Shown: positions 1-6,950 of the stretch, one piece after another | Layout: the number at the start of each line of letters is the position of its first letter | Numbering within the stretch: position 1 is the first letter of the stretch | Source of the DNA: a virus | Strand: one strand, 5' to 3' | Length of the DNA: 41,980 nucleotides | Virus record (IMG/VR): IMGVR_UViG_3300029624_000204 | Span: 1-41,980 of that record | The notes under the pieces: generated by a model | Seen by the model: the letters and a program-made list of their open reading frames with translations, nothing else | Database searches by the model: none | What the model was told of the DNA's origin: nothing | Translations under genes and position numbers: made by a program

Positions 1-321
1 TCACTTAATCTGATGGGTGGTATTAACCTCTGCGTAATCTGGCTCTAAAACGCCAGTTAATTTTGCAATTTTCGTCTCGGCGCGCGCAATCATGTCATTG
101 GTTTGCTTCCAAAGACTCACACCACCAATTGCACCAATCAAAAGCGCCGACAGCGCACCAAATATTCCAATATATTTGGCGGCAAAATCAAGAAATGGCC
201 GTCCCTCAGGCCAAAATGGTTCAGCTTTTATCGGTTCTTTTTTGGTTCCTGCTATCGCGGCCTCAACCGCATCAAGTCTTTCTACAATTTTTTTTTCATC
301 TGAATTAGGATCTTCGCTCAT
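1..321 (-). CDS. small single-pass membrane protein, accessory operon
   Basis: A complete 106-aa protein whose TGA stop lies exactly at the window edge. It has an acidic, lysine-rich N-terminus with a short amphipathic stretch (residues 8-25), one strong hydrophobic segment at about 48-70, and a charged helix-like segment (75-90). A good Shine-Dalgarno (GGAAGGGG) sits about 7 nt before the ATG. The layout of cytoplasmic helix, one membrane pass and short tail resembles small phage membrane proteins, but I recognise no family. It is 212 nt downstream of the Beta-family gene on the same strand and may have its own promoter (see 425-430). A role in the ImmA/Beta accessory module is only inferred from position. 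Confidence 0.7.
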   Translation of the reverse strand: MSEDPNSDEKKIVERLDAVEAAIAGTKKEPIKAEPFWPEGRPFLDFAAKYIGIFGALSALLIGAIGGVSLWKQTNDMIARAETKIAKLTGVLEPDYAEVNTTHQIK

Positions 322-533
322 TTTTTTGCCCCTTCCCTAGATGGCGGAGACAACTTTAAGTAACGCAAAAGCTTCCTTCAACCCTGAACGCACGACAGAA
401 ACCACACCTATGTTCCACGAGTGAATTATATCGAGTCGGACGTGCGATTAAGTTATCGAAGACCGGCAATGATCCTAGCCGAATAAGGCTTGAATGAGTT
501 GAATTGCAAACAAGAGCTCTCGAATGCGACGCA
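322..533 (-). promoter_or_regulatory. intergenic leader with a perfect -10 hexamer
   Basis: This 212-nt non-coding gap before the small membrane gene contains a perfect TATAAT on the minus strand (plus-strand positions 425-430), about 95 nt upstream of the ATG. I see no good -35 element at 16-18 nt. It may be a weak or activator-dependent promoter that uncouples the downstream gene from the Beta operon, or the -10 match may be chance. Confidence 0.3.
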
Positions 534-1616
534 CTAAAGATCGTCGCTCCATTCTTCGTCCAGAGACTCAGGCGGAGGCAGATGCCCGTAAAAGGCTTGC
601 CTATGAAGATGGATATTGATCCTCGCTGCATACATCTTTTGCATTGAGTCGATAGCGAAGGGCTGACCGTCCGCCGTGTCCTCAATCATTTGTTCACCCC
701 AGATCCCCAATCCGCCATCCCAATATTGGCTGCTAACAACTCTCTCAGCAGCAACTCTAAGGTCGACAGACTCGGCCTGGTCTCGAGCAATTGCCCAGGA
801 TGTATCAGTAGGATAATCAATCCTGTGTTTGGGTTGCCTAGCATGTCCGTACGAACGCGGACGTGTGGTTCCCCAATCTCCAAAAATTAATCTAGGATGG
901 TTTGTGACCTGACGAATTTGGCCAAGGAGGTCGCGGTTTCCAAATCCGCAGTTTGACAGACCGTCAAATTCAGTAAAATCCTTAGGGAAAGAGGTACAAG
1001 AAATCCCGATTGGAATTTCGGTAGATACCTCTCTTAGCAAAGTCTGAAGGTAACCTGTCGCTACTGCGGCCAAAAGAAGTGGGTTCTGAACCCATCCAAA
1101 TTCTAGGACAACCAAAAAGTCGACGGCGCCTTCGGCAACCAGCTCATCAACGAGTATTTGCATCCAAGGCGGCATTCCAGAACCAATTCCTTCTGCAAAG
1201 TTCAACCTAATGCAAAAAGATCGGCCTTTCTCGCGAGCCCAAGCGATTTGAGCACGAGCTGACTCGATGGTCTGCTCTGCCATCAACAAGCAAGGCTGGG
1301 CATTTGGATATTCGTCAATTACTGACCACCAGGTTTCCAAATGCGCAGGTTTCGCGGCAATACGAGCCCACTGTTCCTTTGCTTCAGTCACATTGTCGTT
1401 GACTTGGTAGTAGGTATCCACATCCACAAGATATGGACGGCCTGGATATACCTCCTCGAACTTGTCGAGGGCCCGCGTTAGTGGCGATGTAGACAACCAA
1501 GGGGCAAGCAAAATCAGTGGTGTAAGTGCGTCTTTTGTCCCCCCGGGCAACTCCTTGATGGCGTTAAGTTCGGCAGGGCGGATGCACAACGTTGCTAAGT
1601 ATTCTTGGACATCCAT
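534..1616 (-). CDS. Beta-family protein (PF14350-like)
   Basis: A 360-aa soluble protein without signal peptide or membrane segment. Overall pattern (alternating strand/helix, MPPWMQILVDEL region, FGDWGTTRPR motif near residue 245, YWDGGLGIWGEQMI near 300) matches the Beta_protein family, named after a T4 protein and common in prophage and defence-associated bacterial loci. Biochemical function is unknown. It starts 11 nt after the ImmA/IrrE stop, and its ribosome site (AAGTGAG) overlaps the end of that gene, so the two are probably co-translated. The pairing with a metalloprotease and a membrane protein suggests a multi-component accessory system (defence, exclusion or regulation). The family call is from memory of the pattern; the function is not established. 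Confidence 0.65.
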   Translation of the reverse strand: MDVQEYLATLCIRPAELNAIKELPGGTKDALTPLILLAPWLSTSPLTRALDKFEEVYPGRPYLVDVDTYYQVNDNVTEAKEQWARIAAKPAHLETWWSVIDEYPNAQPCLLMAEQTIESARAQIAWAREKGRSFCIRLNFAEGIGSGMPPWMQILVDELVAEGAVDFLVVLEFGWVQNPLLLAAVATGYLQTLLREVSTEIPIGISCTSFPKDFTEFDGLSNCGFGNRDLLGQIRQVTNHPRLIFGDWGTTRPRSYGHARQPKHRIDYPTDTSWAIARDQAESVDLRVAAERVVSSQYWDGGLGIWGEQMIEDTADGQPFAIDSMQKMYAARINIHLHRQAFYGHLPPPESLDEEWSDDL

Positions 1617-1627
1617 ATAAATCTCAC

Positions 1628-2176
1628 TTAATTCATTTGAAGTTTAATTTCCATTGCAGCCGTTGACACTCCAAATCTTTTAGCAAGATCTTCAATCATC
1701 TCACTAGTAATTGGGCCAACGTAGTCACGCGTCGCTTCGAAAAGTTTATCGGATGGAATAACAAGATCTGAAGCCAACCTATTTGCTTCAAATTCAATAT
1801 TGGCTGGCTGGCCAGACCTCAGCAGCACATTCTCAGACCAGCCTCCAGATGCAATGATCCTATCTTGGTGAAGCAAGAAATGAGCGATTTCATGAGCTAG
1901 AGTGAAGCGTTGCCTGTATTTTGCTTCATGTCGGTTGATCTTAATAACAAATTGGCCGTCTTCTTGCCCAATTTGACCCGACACACCTCTTGGCAGTGTA
2001 GAAACAAGCACACGAACTCCAAGAGCCTTAGCTAAAGCACCAAGCCTCACAGGGTATTCTTTTAAAAAATCATCAATTATTTTTCGCGTATGGTCTGGGA
2101 GATTCGAAAACTCCCGAGAAGGAGCTTTTACTTCCCAATCACCAGATTGAGTTTTGAGATCTACCGCTCCATACAT
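1628..2176 (-). CDS. ImmA/IrrE family metallopeptidase
   Basis: A 182-aa Zn-dependent protease. The HEIAH motif at residues 95-99 gives two zinc ligands and the catalytic Glu; the downstream IEFEANRLASDLVIP motif (128-142) supplies the third ligand (probably E130). The C-terminus (LAKRFGVSTAAMEIKLQ) is the usual HTH-like tail of the family. Family members cleave repressors: ImmA cuts ImmR in ICEBs1, IrrE cuts DdrO in Deinococcus. There is no XRE repressor next to it; the only recognised one is the S24 phage repressor 31 kb away. The neighbours are a two-TM protein upstream (24-nt gap) and a Beta protein downstream. Its ATG follows an AGGTG ribosome site at 5 nt. Substrate unknown; the neighbouring proteins or a host regulator are candidates. 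Confidence 0.9.
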   Translation of the reverse strand: MYGAVDLKTQSGDWEVKAPSREFSNLPDHTRKIIDDFLKEYPVRLGALAKALGVRVLVSTLPRGVSGQIGQEDGQFVIKINRHEAKYRQRFTLAHEIAHFLLHQDRIIASGGWSENVLLRSGQPANIEFEANRLASDLVIPSDKLFEATRDYVGPITSEMIEDLAKRFGVSTAAMEIKLQMN

Positions 2177-2200
2177 GAGACACCTATGAGTTTGTTAAAC

Positions 2201-2725
2201 TTATTCGTCGTCGCCATTTAACTGTTCGGGATCGGAAATTCCACCGCCAGTTTGCATTCGTACAACAACTCGTTCCAACACTTCATCCAGCGCGCCAGAC
2301 TTAGCCATGTCGCTCAGAATTCTATGACCCGTCTGCTCATCAATTAATGCCGTTTTCAAAGCGGGTGGCAATATGGCTTCTACATTCACCCTTACGCTTG
2401 GCGCCAGTTCCGTCTCCATGGTCTCCGCAATCTTGTCTGCGGCAGCTGCCTTGGCCGACGTCGCTGCTTCGGACTTTATTTCTCGCAACGTTTTAAGCGC
2501 GACCAGACCGATTACAAGTGCGCCAACGGTCACGGCTAAACCTATGCCGCCCAAAAAGATCGTCACGACCGTAAGGATCAAATCCACATAGTCAGCGCGC
2601 GACGGCTCCAAGTAGGACAACTGCCCTCTTGTCTCCAACCCCCAGCCGAAGACGACCATAATTAGGACAACTGCAGCAAGCCCACCAACTACGGCGCCAA
2701 AGATCAATGAGGCAATTTTACCCAT
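2201..2725 (-). CDS. two-TM membrane protein with long cytoplasmic tail
   Basis: A 174-aa protein with two hydrophobic segments (about 4-27 and 46-76), followed by an Ala/Lys/Glu-rich helical stretch (80-110) and an acidic C-terminus. No family recognised. It is the first gene of the ImmA/Beta operon and lies directly behind the promoter-like sequence and LexA box at 2771-2814. The architecture (membrane anchor plus coiled tail) would suit a sensor, anchor or pore component partnered with the protease. Its ribosome site is weak (GGTTGG). Confidence 0.75.
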   Translation of the reverse strand: MGKIASLIFGAVVGGLAAVVLIMVVFGWGLETRGQLSYLEPSRADYVDLILTVVTIFLGGIGLAVTVGALVIGLVALKTLREIKSEAATSAKAAAADKIAETMETELAPSVRVNVEAILPPALKTALIDEQTGHRILSDMAKSGALDEVLERVVVRMQTGGGISDPEQLNGDDE

Positions 2726-2770
2726 CCAACCACATAATTGCTGCCACGCAATTCTCCGAATCGGTCTTCA

Positions 2771-2785
2771 GAACATTACAGGAAC
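2771..2785 (-). promoter_or_regulatory. LexA box (GAAC-N7-GAAC)
   Basis: The plus strand reads GAACATTACAGGAAC (minus strand GTTC-N7-GTTC), an exact match to the alphaproteobacterial LexA operator consensus. It abuts the putative -10 (2786-2791) and lies 46 nt upstream of the two-TM gene start, where a repressor would block transcription. Eight fixed bases would occur by chance about once in a window this size, so the position, not the match alone, is the argument. Confidence 0.6.
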
Positions 2786-2814
2786 ATGTTAACGAATTTT
2801 GCTGCAGAGCTCAA
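2786..2814 (-). promoter_or_regulatory. putative sigma70 promoter of the ImmA/Beta operon
   Basis: On the minus strand TTGAGC (2814-2809) is followed, after exactly 17 nt, by TAACAT (2791-2786). Each matches consensus at 4 of 6 positions. It lies in the 109-nt gap after the lysis cassette and just upstream of the LexA box. This would allow expression from the lysogen independent of late transcription. Confidence 0.35.
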
Positions 2815-2834
2815 TTAGAGCGAGCGTAGCTGCG

Positions 2835-3086
2835 TTAAGGCCACTTGACACCGGACAGCAACTTGTAAAGTCCAGCCAACGCTAATGCCCCCACAACGGT
2901 GTTGATCATCTTGCCCTTGACGCTCGATGTTCCTTTCCGCAAGTCACGCAGAAAGTGCATGTCTTTCTGCGCTTCAATGGTGTTGTCGATATCAACACCG
3001 AGCGCTTTGAGCACTTCTTGGGCCGCTTCCCGGCCGCCTTCTTTGCCACCTTCGCGGGCTATCTCCCGCCACTGATCTTCGTTCAA
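2835..3086 (-). CDS. small lysis-region membrane protein (DUF6127-like)
   Basis: An 83-aa protein with a charged N-terminal helix (Gly/Glu/Arg-rich), a central LRDLRKG motif and one C-terminal hydrophobic segment (about 60-78, MINTVVGALALAGLYKLL). This resembles the DUF6127-type proteins found in lysis regions of alphaproteobacterial prophages. The start is TTG, forming a TTGA overlap with the Rz1 stop, so it is translationally coupled to the spanin. It might be a second holin, an antiholin or a spanin accessory; the sequence does not decide. Confidence 0.65.
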   Translation of the reverse strand: MNEDQWREIAREGGKEGGREAAQEVLKALGVDIDNTIEAQKDMHFLRDLRKGTSSVKGKMINTVVGALALAGLYKLLSGVKWP

Positions 3087-3385
3087 TTTGCGCGCCCCGC
3101 GAAGCCAGTTCGAATTTCGTCATACCACCGGCCGCAACGCAAGACGAGAGCATTGGCGCGGCCAAGAGCCTGGTCTGTTCGGATCAAAGCAACGTCCAGT
3201 GGCTCACCCATGCGAACGCCGGAGCGTTCGTGCCGCCGGCAATCGGCTGGATAGTCTGGCAGCGTCTTTGCCGCTTCGGTTCGGCCGGCTTGCTCAGCCG
3301 CCGCCCGCAGGCGATCGTCAGCGGTTGCGCAAGCGCTCAATAAGACCAGGCTGCACAGTGCAACCGTCTTCCACGGTCGAAACAT
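3083..3385 (-). CDS. Rz1-like o-spanin lipoprotein
   Basis: A 100-aa protein. The start is placed at the ATG at 3385 because it opens directly into a lipoprotein signal (MFRPWKTVALCSLVLLSAC); a longer frame upstream would bury it. The lipobox LSAC puts the acylated Cys at residue 19, giving an outer-membrane lipoprotein. Two further Cys (about 69 and 84) may form a disulfide. Its 5' part overlaps the 3' end of the Rz-like gene by 68 nt in another frame, the classic nested Rz/Rz1 layout. Function: with the inner-membrane partner it bridges and fuses the two membranes in the last step of lysis. Confidence 0.8.
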   Translation of the reverse strand: MFRPWKTVALCSLVLLSACATADDRLRAAAEQAGRTEAAKTLPDYPADCRRHERSGVRMGEPLDVALIRTDQALGRANALVLRCGRWYDEIRTGFAGRAN

Positions 3386-3671
3386 AGTGTTCCAAATCCT
3401 CTGCTGCGGCTTGCGCTTCTGCGGTCGCCTTATCGATTTCTGTTTGAAGGCGGCGCCTTGCGCCATCGGCAACAGCCCGGCGTCGCTGCAACTCCGCAAG
3501 CTGGACGCGCGCGGCCGTCAGCTCAGTTTCGGCCACGTATTCAGCGACCGCCCGGTGAACCGCGCTGCCTTTGTCGACCTGGTGCCAAATGAAAATGCCG
3601 CCCAGAACGGCGGCAATTGCGAGTGCAGAGCAGGCGGCGCGGCTCTGGAGTGTCCAAGTAAGCACGGGCAT
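3318..3671 (-). CDS. Rz-like i-spanin
   Basis: A 117-aa inner-membrane protein with an N-terminal signal-anchor (about 13-30) and a periplasmic helical domain rich in Ala, Glu, Arg and Gln (35-95), predicted coiled coil, then a C-terminal GCTVQPGLIERLRNR tail. The Cys-x3-Pro and LRNR ending is typical of alphaproteobacterial phage Rz proteins. The ATG overlaps the endolysin stop (TAATG). The 3' end overlaps the Rz1 gene in a different frame. It forms the i-spanin half of the spanin complex. Confidence 0.8.
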   Translation of the reverse strand: MPVLTWTLQSRAACSALAIAAVLGGIFIWHQVDKGSAVHRAVAEYVAETELTAARVQLAELQRRRAVADGARRRLQTEIDKATAEAQAAAEDLEHYVSTVEDGCTVQPGLIERLRNR

Positions 3672-4135
3672 TACCTAAGCCCCTCCAGGCATAGCTTGTG
3701 CTCAGCAGCGCGCCGGTTCACCAGCCCCCGGATCTTGCGGCCGCCGGCTTTGTTGAACCAGGTTGCCGCGTCACAGGCGCCGCGAACGTCCCTGCGGTCG
3801 AGGCGCTTGCGTGCGGTCGATCGGCAGAAGGCCCCAACGCCAATGTTGTAGGTAAGGCTCACAAAGGCGACATAGGACTTTGCTGGAATGGCGTCTGGCC
3901 GCTTGAGGCACTTCCGCATCCCGCGCTCGTGTTTCTTGAGCGAGGCCAGCAGCATTGCGTCACACTCGGCCTTCGTGTGCTTGTCGCCCAACTTCGCTCC
4001 GTAGGTTTCGCCGTAGCAAACCGTTGGCACGCCGACGACATCACGATAGGCGGTCAGGCGCAGGCCTTCCCAGGCACCGACAAGCGCGATCGCTGCCGCG
4101 CCGGCCGCGCCGACCAGGCGGGTTTTACGTCTCAT
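3671..4135 (-). CDS. GH24 endolysin, SAR type
   Basis: A 154-aa phage lysozyme (N-acetylmuramidase) that cleaves peptidoglycan during lysis. The catalytic triad follows the T4-lysozyme spacing: E23, D32, T38 (in WEGLRLTAYRDVVGVPT). The N-terminus is weakly hydrophobic and Ala/Gly-rich (residues 7-22), typical of a signal-anchor-release domain, so the enzyme would be exported by Sec, stay membrane-tethered and be freed when the holin collapses the membrane potential. I chose the ATG at 4135 over a TTG two codons upstream because the AAGGA ribosome site is 8 nt from the ATG and only about 3 nt from the TTG. It overlaps the holin gene by 11 nt. Confidence 0.92.
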   Translation of the reverse strand: MRRKTRLVGAAGAAAIALVGAWEGLRLTAYRDVVGVPTVCYGETYGAKLGDKHTKAECDAMLLASLKKHERGMRKCLKRPDAIPAKSYVAFVSLTYNIGVGAFCRSTARKRLDRRDVRGACDAATWFNKAGGRKIRGLVNRRAAEHKLCLEGLR

Positions 4136-4340
4136 GCTCAAAATCCTTTTGTGCGAGAATGCGGGCGACGAAAGCGCCGGCAGTTGAAAGGCCGGATAGT
4201 GCGGCCAGGTATCCCGGCTCTATGAAGTCCCCCAGGAAGGGCAATGCGACTTCTGCCGCGGAGAGAACCGCAGCAAGAACCATGAGCCGCACGCTCCACG
4301 CTCTGCGCAGAACGCTGCGCCAATCGGCAGTCAGCTTCAA
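4125..4340 (-). CDS. holin (DUF7940-like)
   Basis: A 71-aa membrane protein starting MKLTADWRSVLRRAWSVR, with two hydrophobic segments (about 16-40 and 42-62) and a short charged tail. The pattern of a Trp-containing basic N-terminus followed by two TMs matches the small holins next to endolysins in proteobacterial prophages. The start is TTG at 4340, chosen because AAAGGA lies 8 nt upstream and homologues begin here; the longer frame would read back through the terminator at 4362-4384. The TTG may keep holin synthesis low and delay lysis. It is first in the lysis cassette. Confidence 0.75.
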   Translation of the reverse strand: MKLTADWRSVLRRAWSVRLMVLAAVLSAAEVALPFLGDFIEPGYLAALSGLSTAGAFVARILAQKDFEHET

Positions 4341-4361
4341 AATTGAGATCCTTTCAGGCAC

Positions 4362-4384
4362 AAAAAAACCGCCTCGAGGGCGGT
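4362..4384 (-). terminator. rho-independent terminator before the lysis cassette
   Basis: On the minus strand, stem ACCGCC/GGCGGT with a 5-nt loop is followed by seven Ts. It lies after the fibre accessory gene (stop at 4412) and 22 nt before the holin TTG. Lysis expression must come from read-through, antitermination or an undetected promoter. Confidence 0.8.
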
Positions 4385-4411
4385 GCGTGTTTCTGTGTTG
4401 TCGGCGGCTGC

Positions 4412-4840
4412 CTAGATCGTTTGGAAAAATCCCCAAAGATCGTCCACAACCTCAGGCGTGAGACCAAGGGCAGCGCTTATCTGGATCACCAGAGGGTGCA
4501 ACCGCTCATACTCGTTTGCGGTCCGCCAGTCGATACTAGCTCGTTTACGCTCGTCTACGTCGGGTATCGCGGCAATGATCGCTTCAACGTCTTCCTCGTC
4601 CGTTTGGACGGATAGAAGACCGTGACGAAGTTGCCGCGCGCTCACTGTCGACATTTGCTCGCGCAATTCATCCAGCGTCGGGGGAAAATGAACCCATTCT
4701 CCATCAATCCATTCGTAGTGATCGCCGGGCTTGAGCGGAACAATTATGGTCCCTGCCGGGTACGAAGCCAGGATATGCGCCGCCGGCTCGTTGGTGGTTT
4801 GCCAATAGCCGCGATCAGGATGGTAGAAGCCTTGTTCCAT
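4412..4840 (-). CDS. tail fibre accessory/assembly protein
   Basis: A 142-aa soluble protein. The start is the ATG at 4840 (GAGG ribosome site 5 nt away), two nt after the fibre stop. The N-terminus (about 1-60) is aromatic and Gly/Pro-rich (GFYHPDRGYWQT...), and the C-terminal half is helical (DERKRASIDWRTANEYERLHPLV...LGLTPEVVDDLWGF), a module I associate with proteins encoded directly behind fibres in many tailed phages. By position it is probably a chaperone or small tip protein for the collagen-like fibre. Not confidently assigned to a family. Confidence 0.6.
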   Translation of the reverse strand: MEQGFYHPDRGYWQTTNEPAAHILASYPAGTIIVPLKPGDHYEWIDGEWVHFPPTLDELREQMSTVSARQLRHGLLSVQTDEEDVEAIIAAIPDVDERKRASIDWRTANEYERLHPLVIQISAALGLTPEVVDDLWGFFQTI

Positions 4841-4842
4841 TG

Positions 4843-6939
4843 TTACCTCAGTTCGTACCACATGATTTTGGATCCGCCGGAGCACCTGTAGTAAAGGCCA
4901 TCAGGGACAATGAAGCTGCTTGTACCGACGTGCGAGTTTCCGCCGGCCCGGCCCCGGGTGTACCAAGACGAGTTATTGGTCGAGACCTGAAAGCTTGTCG
5001 GGCTCCGGTCGCCGGCAGCAACCGCAATCATGATTGGGCGACCGGTGGTGTTCTGGTAGCTGGTGTTGAAGCTCCGAGATGGGGCCTGCCAAGTCTGCTT
5101 GGAAAACCCGCCACCAACGGCAACATAGTTTCCGTTGTTCTCCTCCAACATGAATTCATTCCGGCTATCGTCCCATCCAAACGTTCGCCAAGTATTTGAG
5201 TTGTCGTCGTAAAAGTGGATCCAACTGTCACCACCACCATTCTTACCCACATAGATGATGTCATAGGCATAGAATTGGTTCGCATAGACACGGGAGTTCG
5301 CGGCACCTTTGTAATTGGTGTCAGAGCAAAAGTGCCATGCGTTGCCACCGTCGTCATGCCAGATGTGGTCTACGTTGGTTGATGTTTTGATGTCAGCGTA
5401 TGAGCCGCCATCATCCGCCGCGAAGACACCATTTCCGGACACGACGTCCATTCCAATGTTGCCTGTAGTCGGACCGGCAACCCCTTGAGGCCCCTGCGGT
5501 CCGGTCGCTCCAACCGCGCCAGTATCACCTTTGGACGCCAGCAATCCCCAATCATCCGGCGAATTGCTTGGGTTCTTCCCCACATTGACAGTCAACGAGA
5601 TGTACGAAGAGCCATTATAGGTCACCGTCTCATCTGAGTTGTACGTATCGCCAGAGGACCATAGACCGCGGTAGATCAAGCCGGGGTCGCCCTGCGGGCC
5701 TTGTGCACCCTGCGCACCTGTCGGCCCTTGTGCGCCTGTATCGCCTTTCGGTCCTTGAATGCCTTCTGGCCCTTGCGCCCCCTGCGGCCCCTCTGGTCCC
5801 TGAATACCTTGCTGCCCCTGCAGGCCCCGTTCACCACGAGAGGCAACAATGTCCCATTCGGCCGCGGCATCTTCCGGAGTGACGCCGGTATTGTCCGCAA
5901 CGCAGATGAAATAGGAGCCATCGTGAAAAACGGTGTCTCGCACGATATAGGCGTTGGAGTTGTTCCAGGTTCCCTTATGGTTCATCCCGACCGGACCGGC
6001 CGGACCCTGCAATCCCTGCGGACCCTGCAGGCCTTGAGGGCCACGCCCAAAAGGAACACCGGCCGACCAGGTGCCCACTTCGTTGGAAAGCTTGAAATAG
6101 ACCGTGCCGGTTTCCACGTCGAGAAACGAGAAATTGGCCGGCTCCGCATTGTAGGCGTCTCGGTCCGCGGTCAGGCCGGACGCGTCCGGATCAAAGGACT
6201 TGCCAATTGGCCCCTCCGGACCCTGAGGCCCCTGAACGCCGATCGGACCTTGTGCGCCTGTCGGCCCCGCCGGCCCTTCTGGACCGCGCGGCCCTTCCGG
6301 TCCCTGCAGGCCTGTCGGCCCCCTTGGGCCTTCATAGCCGACCGGTCCGCGTTCGCCCTGCGGCCCCTGCGGCCCTTCCGGACCTTGGGCGCCAATTGGA
6401 CCAACCGGCCCTTGATCGCCAACCGGGCCTTTCGGTCCCTGTGCGCCCGGCAGGTTCGCAATTTCGAGCACCTGTTGAAGGGTTGGAATATCCGCGTTGT
6501 CCGCAGCTTCAATTCCATTGATCACGCGCCGGCCGGCCAGATTAAAGCCGCCGTCCCTTTCCATCAGCGCTCGAGTAGCCACCGACTGCATATTGATTGC
6601 AGTGCGGTCCATTGCCCGTTCCATTACAGCCGGGTCAATCTCTCCACCTGCCAGGCTGTAAGGCTGCTCAAAATCACTGACCAAAAGGACTGTGAGCATT
6701 TCCCCTGTCTGCAAGGATATTGGATCGAAGAAAACTGTTCCGGTCGCAAAGCTTCCGCCCGAGAAGTACCAGTTCCCCGGGCTTTGCTGGAAAGTCCAGA
6801 TAGTGTTCACGCCTTCGGCGTTTGTGTGAACGACCTGCAAATTTGTCTGGTCGACAAACTGAAAAGGCAGGTCGACACGGTCCGTCATGCCGTCGCCCAG
6901 GATTTGGACACGGCCTGCGGTCAAGGCTGCTACTGTCAT
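4843..6939 (-). CDS. collagen-like tail fibre with two CBM5/12-type modules
   Basis: A 698-aa receptor-binding protein. Residues 1-164: T7-fibre-like tail-attachment region. Then four Gly-X-Y collagen-like blocks at about 165-246, 298-318, 369-420 and 471-490. Between blocks lie a 45-residue connector (250-297, ending in AGVPFGRG) and two modules at 323-368 and 423-470 with the W...Y..D/E.V.Y/H.G.SY......N.G..P......W pattern of chitin-binding CBM5/12 domains. Residues 491-698 are an aromatic, Asn/Gly-rich C-terminal knob, the probable receptor-binding tip. Collagen blocks would form trimeric rods. The low-complexity repeats make this gene prone to recombination and domain exchange. It sits after the ejection-protein gene and before the accessory protein, as gp17 does in T7. 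Confidence 0.85.
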   Translation of the reverse strand: MTVAALTAGRVQILGDGMTDRVDLPFQFVDQTNLQVVHTNAEGVNTIWTFQQSPGNWYFSGGSFATGTVFFDPISLQTGEMLTVLLVSDFEQPYSLAGGEIDPAVMERAMDRTAINMQSVATRALMERDGGFNLAGRRVINGIEAADNADIPTLQQVLEIANLPGAQGPKGPVGDQGPVGPIGAQGPEGPQGPQGERGPVGYEGPRGPTGLQGPEGPRGPEGPAGPTGAQGPIGVQGPQGPEGPIGKSFDPDASGLTADRDAYNAEPANFSFLDVETGTVYFKLSNEVGTWSAGVPFGRGPQGLQGPQGLQGPAGPVGMNHKGTWNNSNAYIVRDTVFHDGSYFICVADNTGVTPEDAAAEWDIVASRGERGLQGQQGIQGPEGPQGAQGPEGIQGPKGDTGAQGPTGAQGAQGPQGDPGLIYRGLWSSGDTYNSDETVTYNGSSYISLTVNVGKNPSNSPDDWGLLASKGDTGAVGATGPQGPQGVAGPTTGNIGMDVVSGNGVFAADDGGSYADIKTSTNVDHIWHDDGGNAWHFCSDTNYKGAANSRVYANQFYAYDIIYVGKNGGGDSWIHFYDDNSNTWRTFGWDDSRNEFMLEENNGNYVAVGGGFSKQTWQAPSRSFNTSYQNTTGRPIMIAVAAGDRSPTSFQVSTNNSSWYTRGRAGGNSHVGTSSFIVPDGLYYRCSGGSKIMWYELR

Positions 6940-6950
6940 GGGTAAACCCG

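Noticed and set aside
3386-3499. N-terminal extension of the Rz1 frame (38 more residues)
   Set aside because: It would place the lipoprotein signal in the middle of the protein; the ATG at 3385 gives a proper signal and lipobox.
5701-6945. Long plus-strand frame opposite the fibre gene
   Set aside because: It is the shadow of the Gly-X-Y repeats; composition is an antisense of GXY codons and there is no ribosome site.
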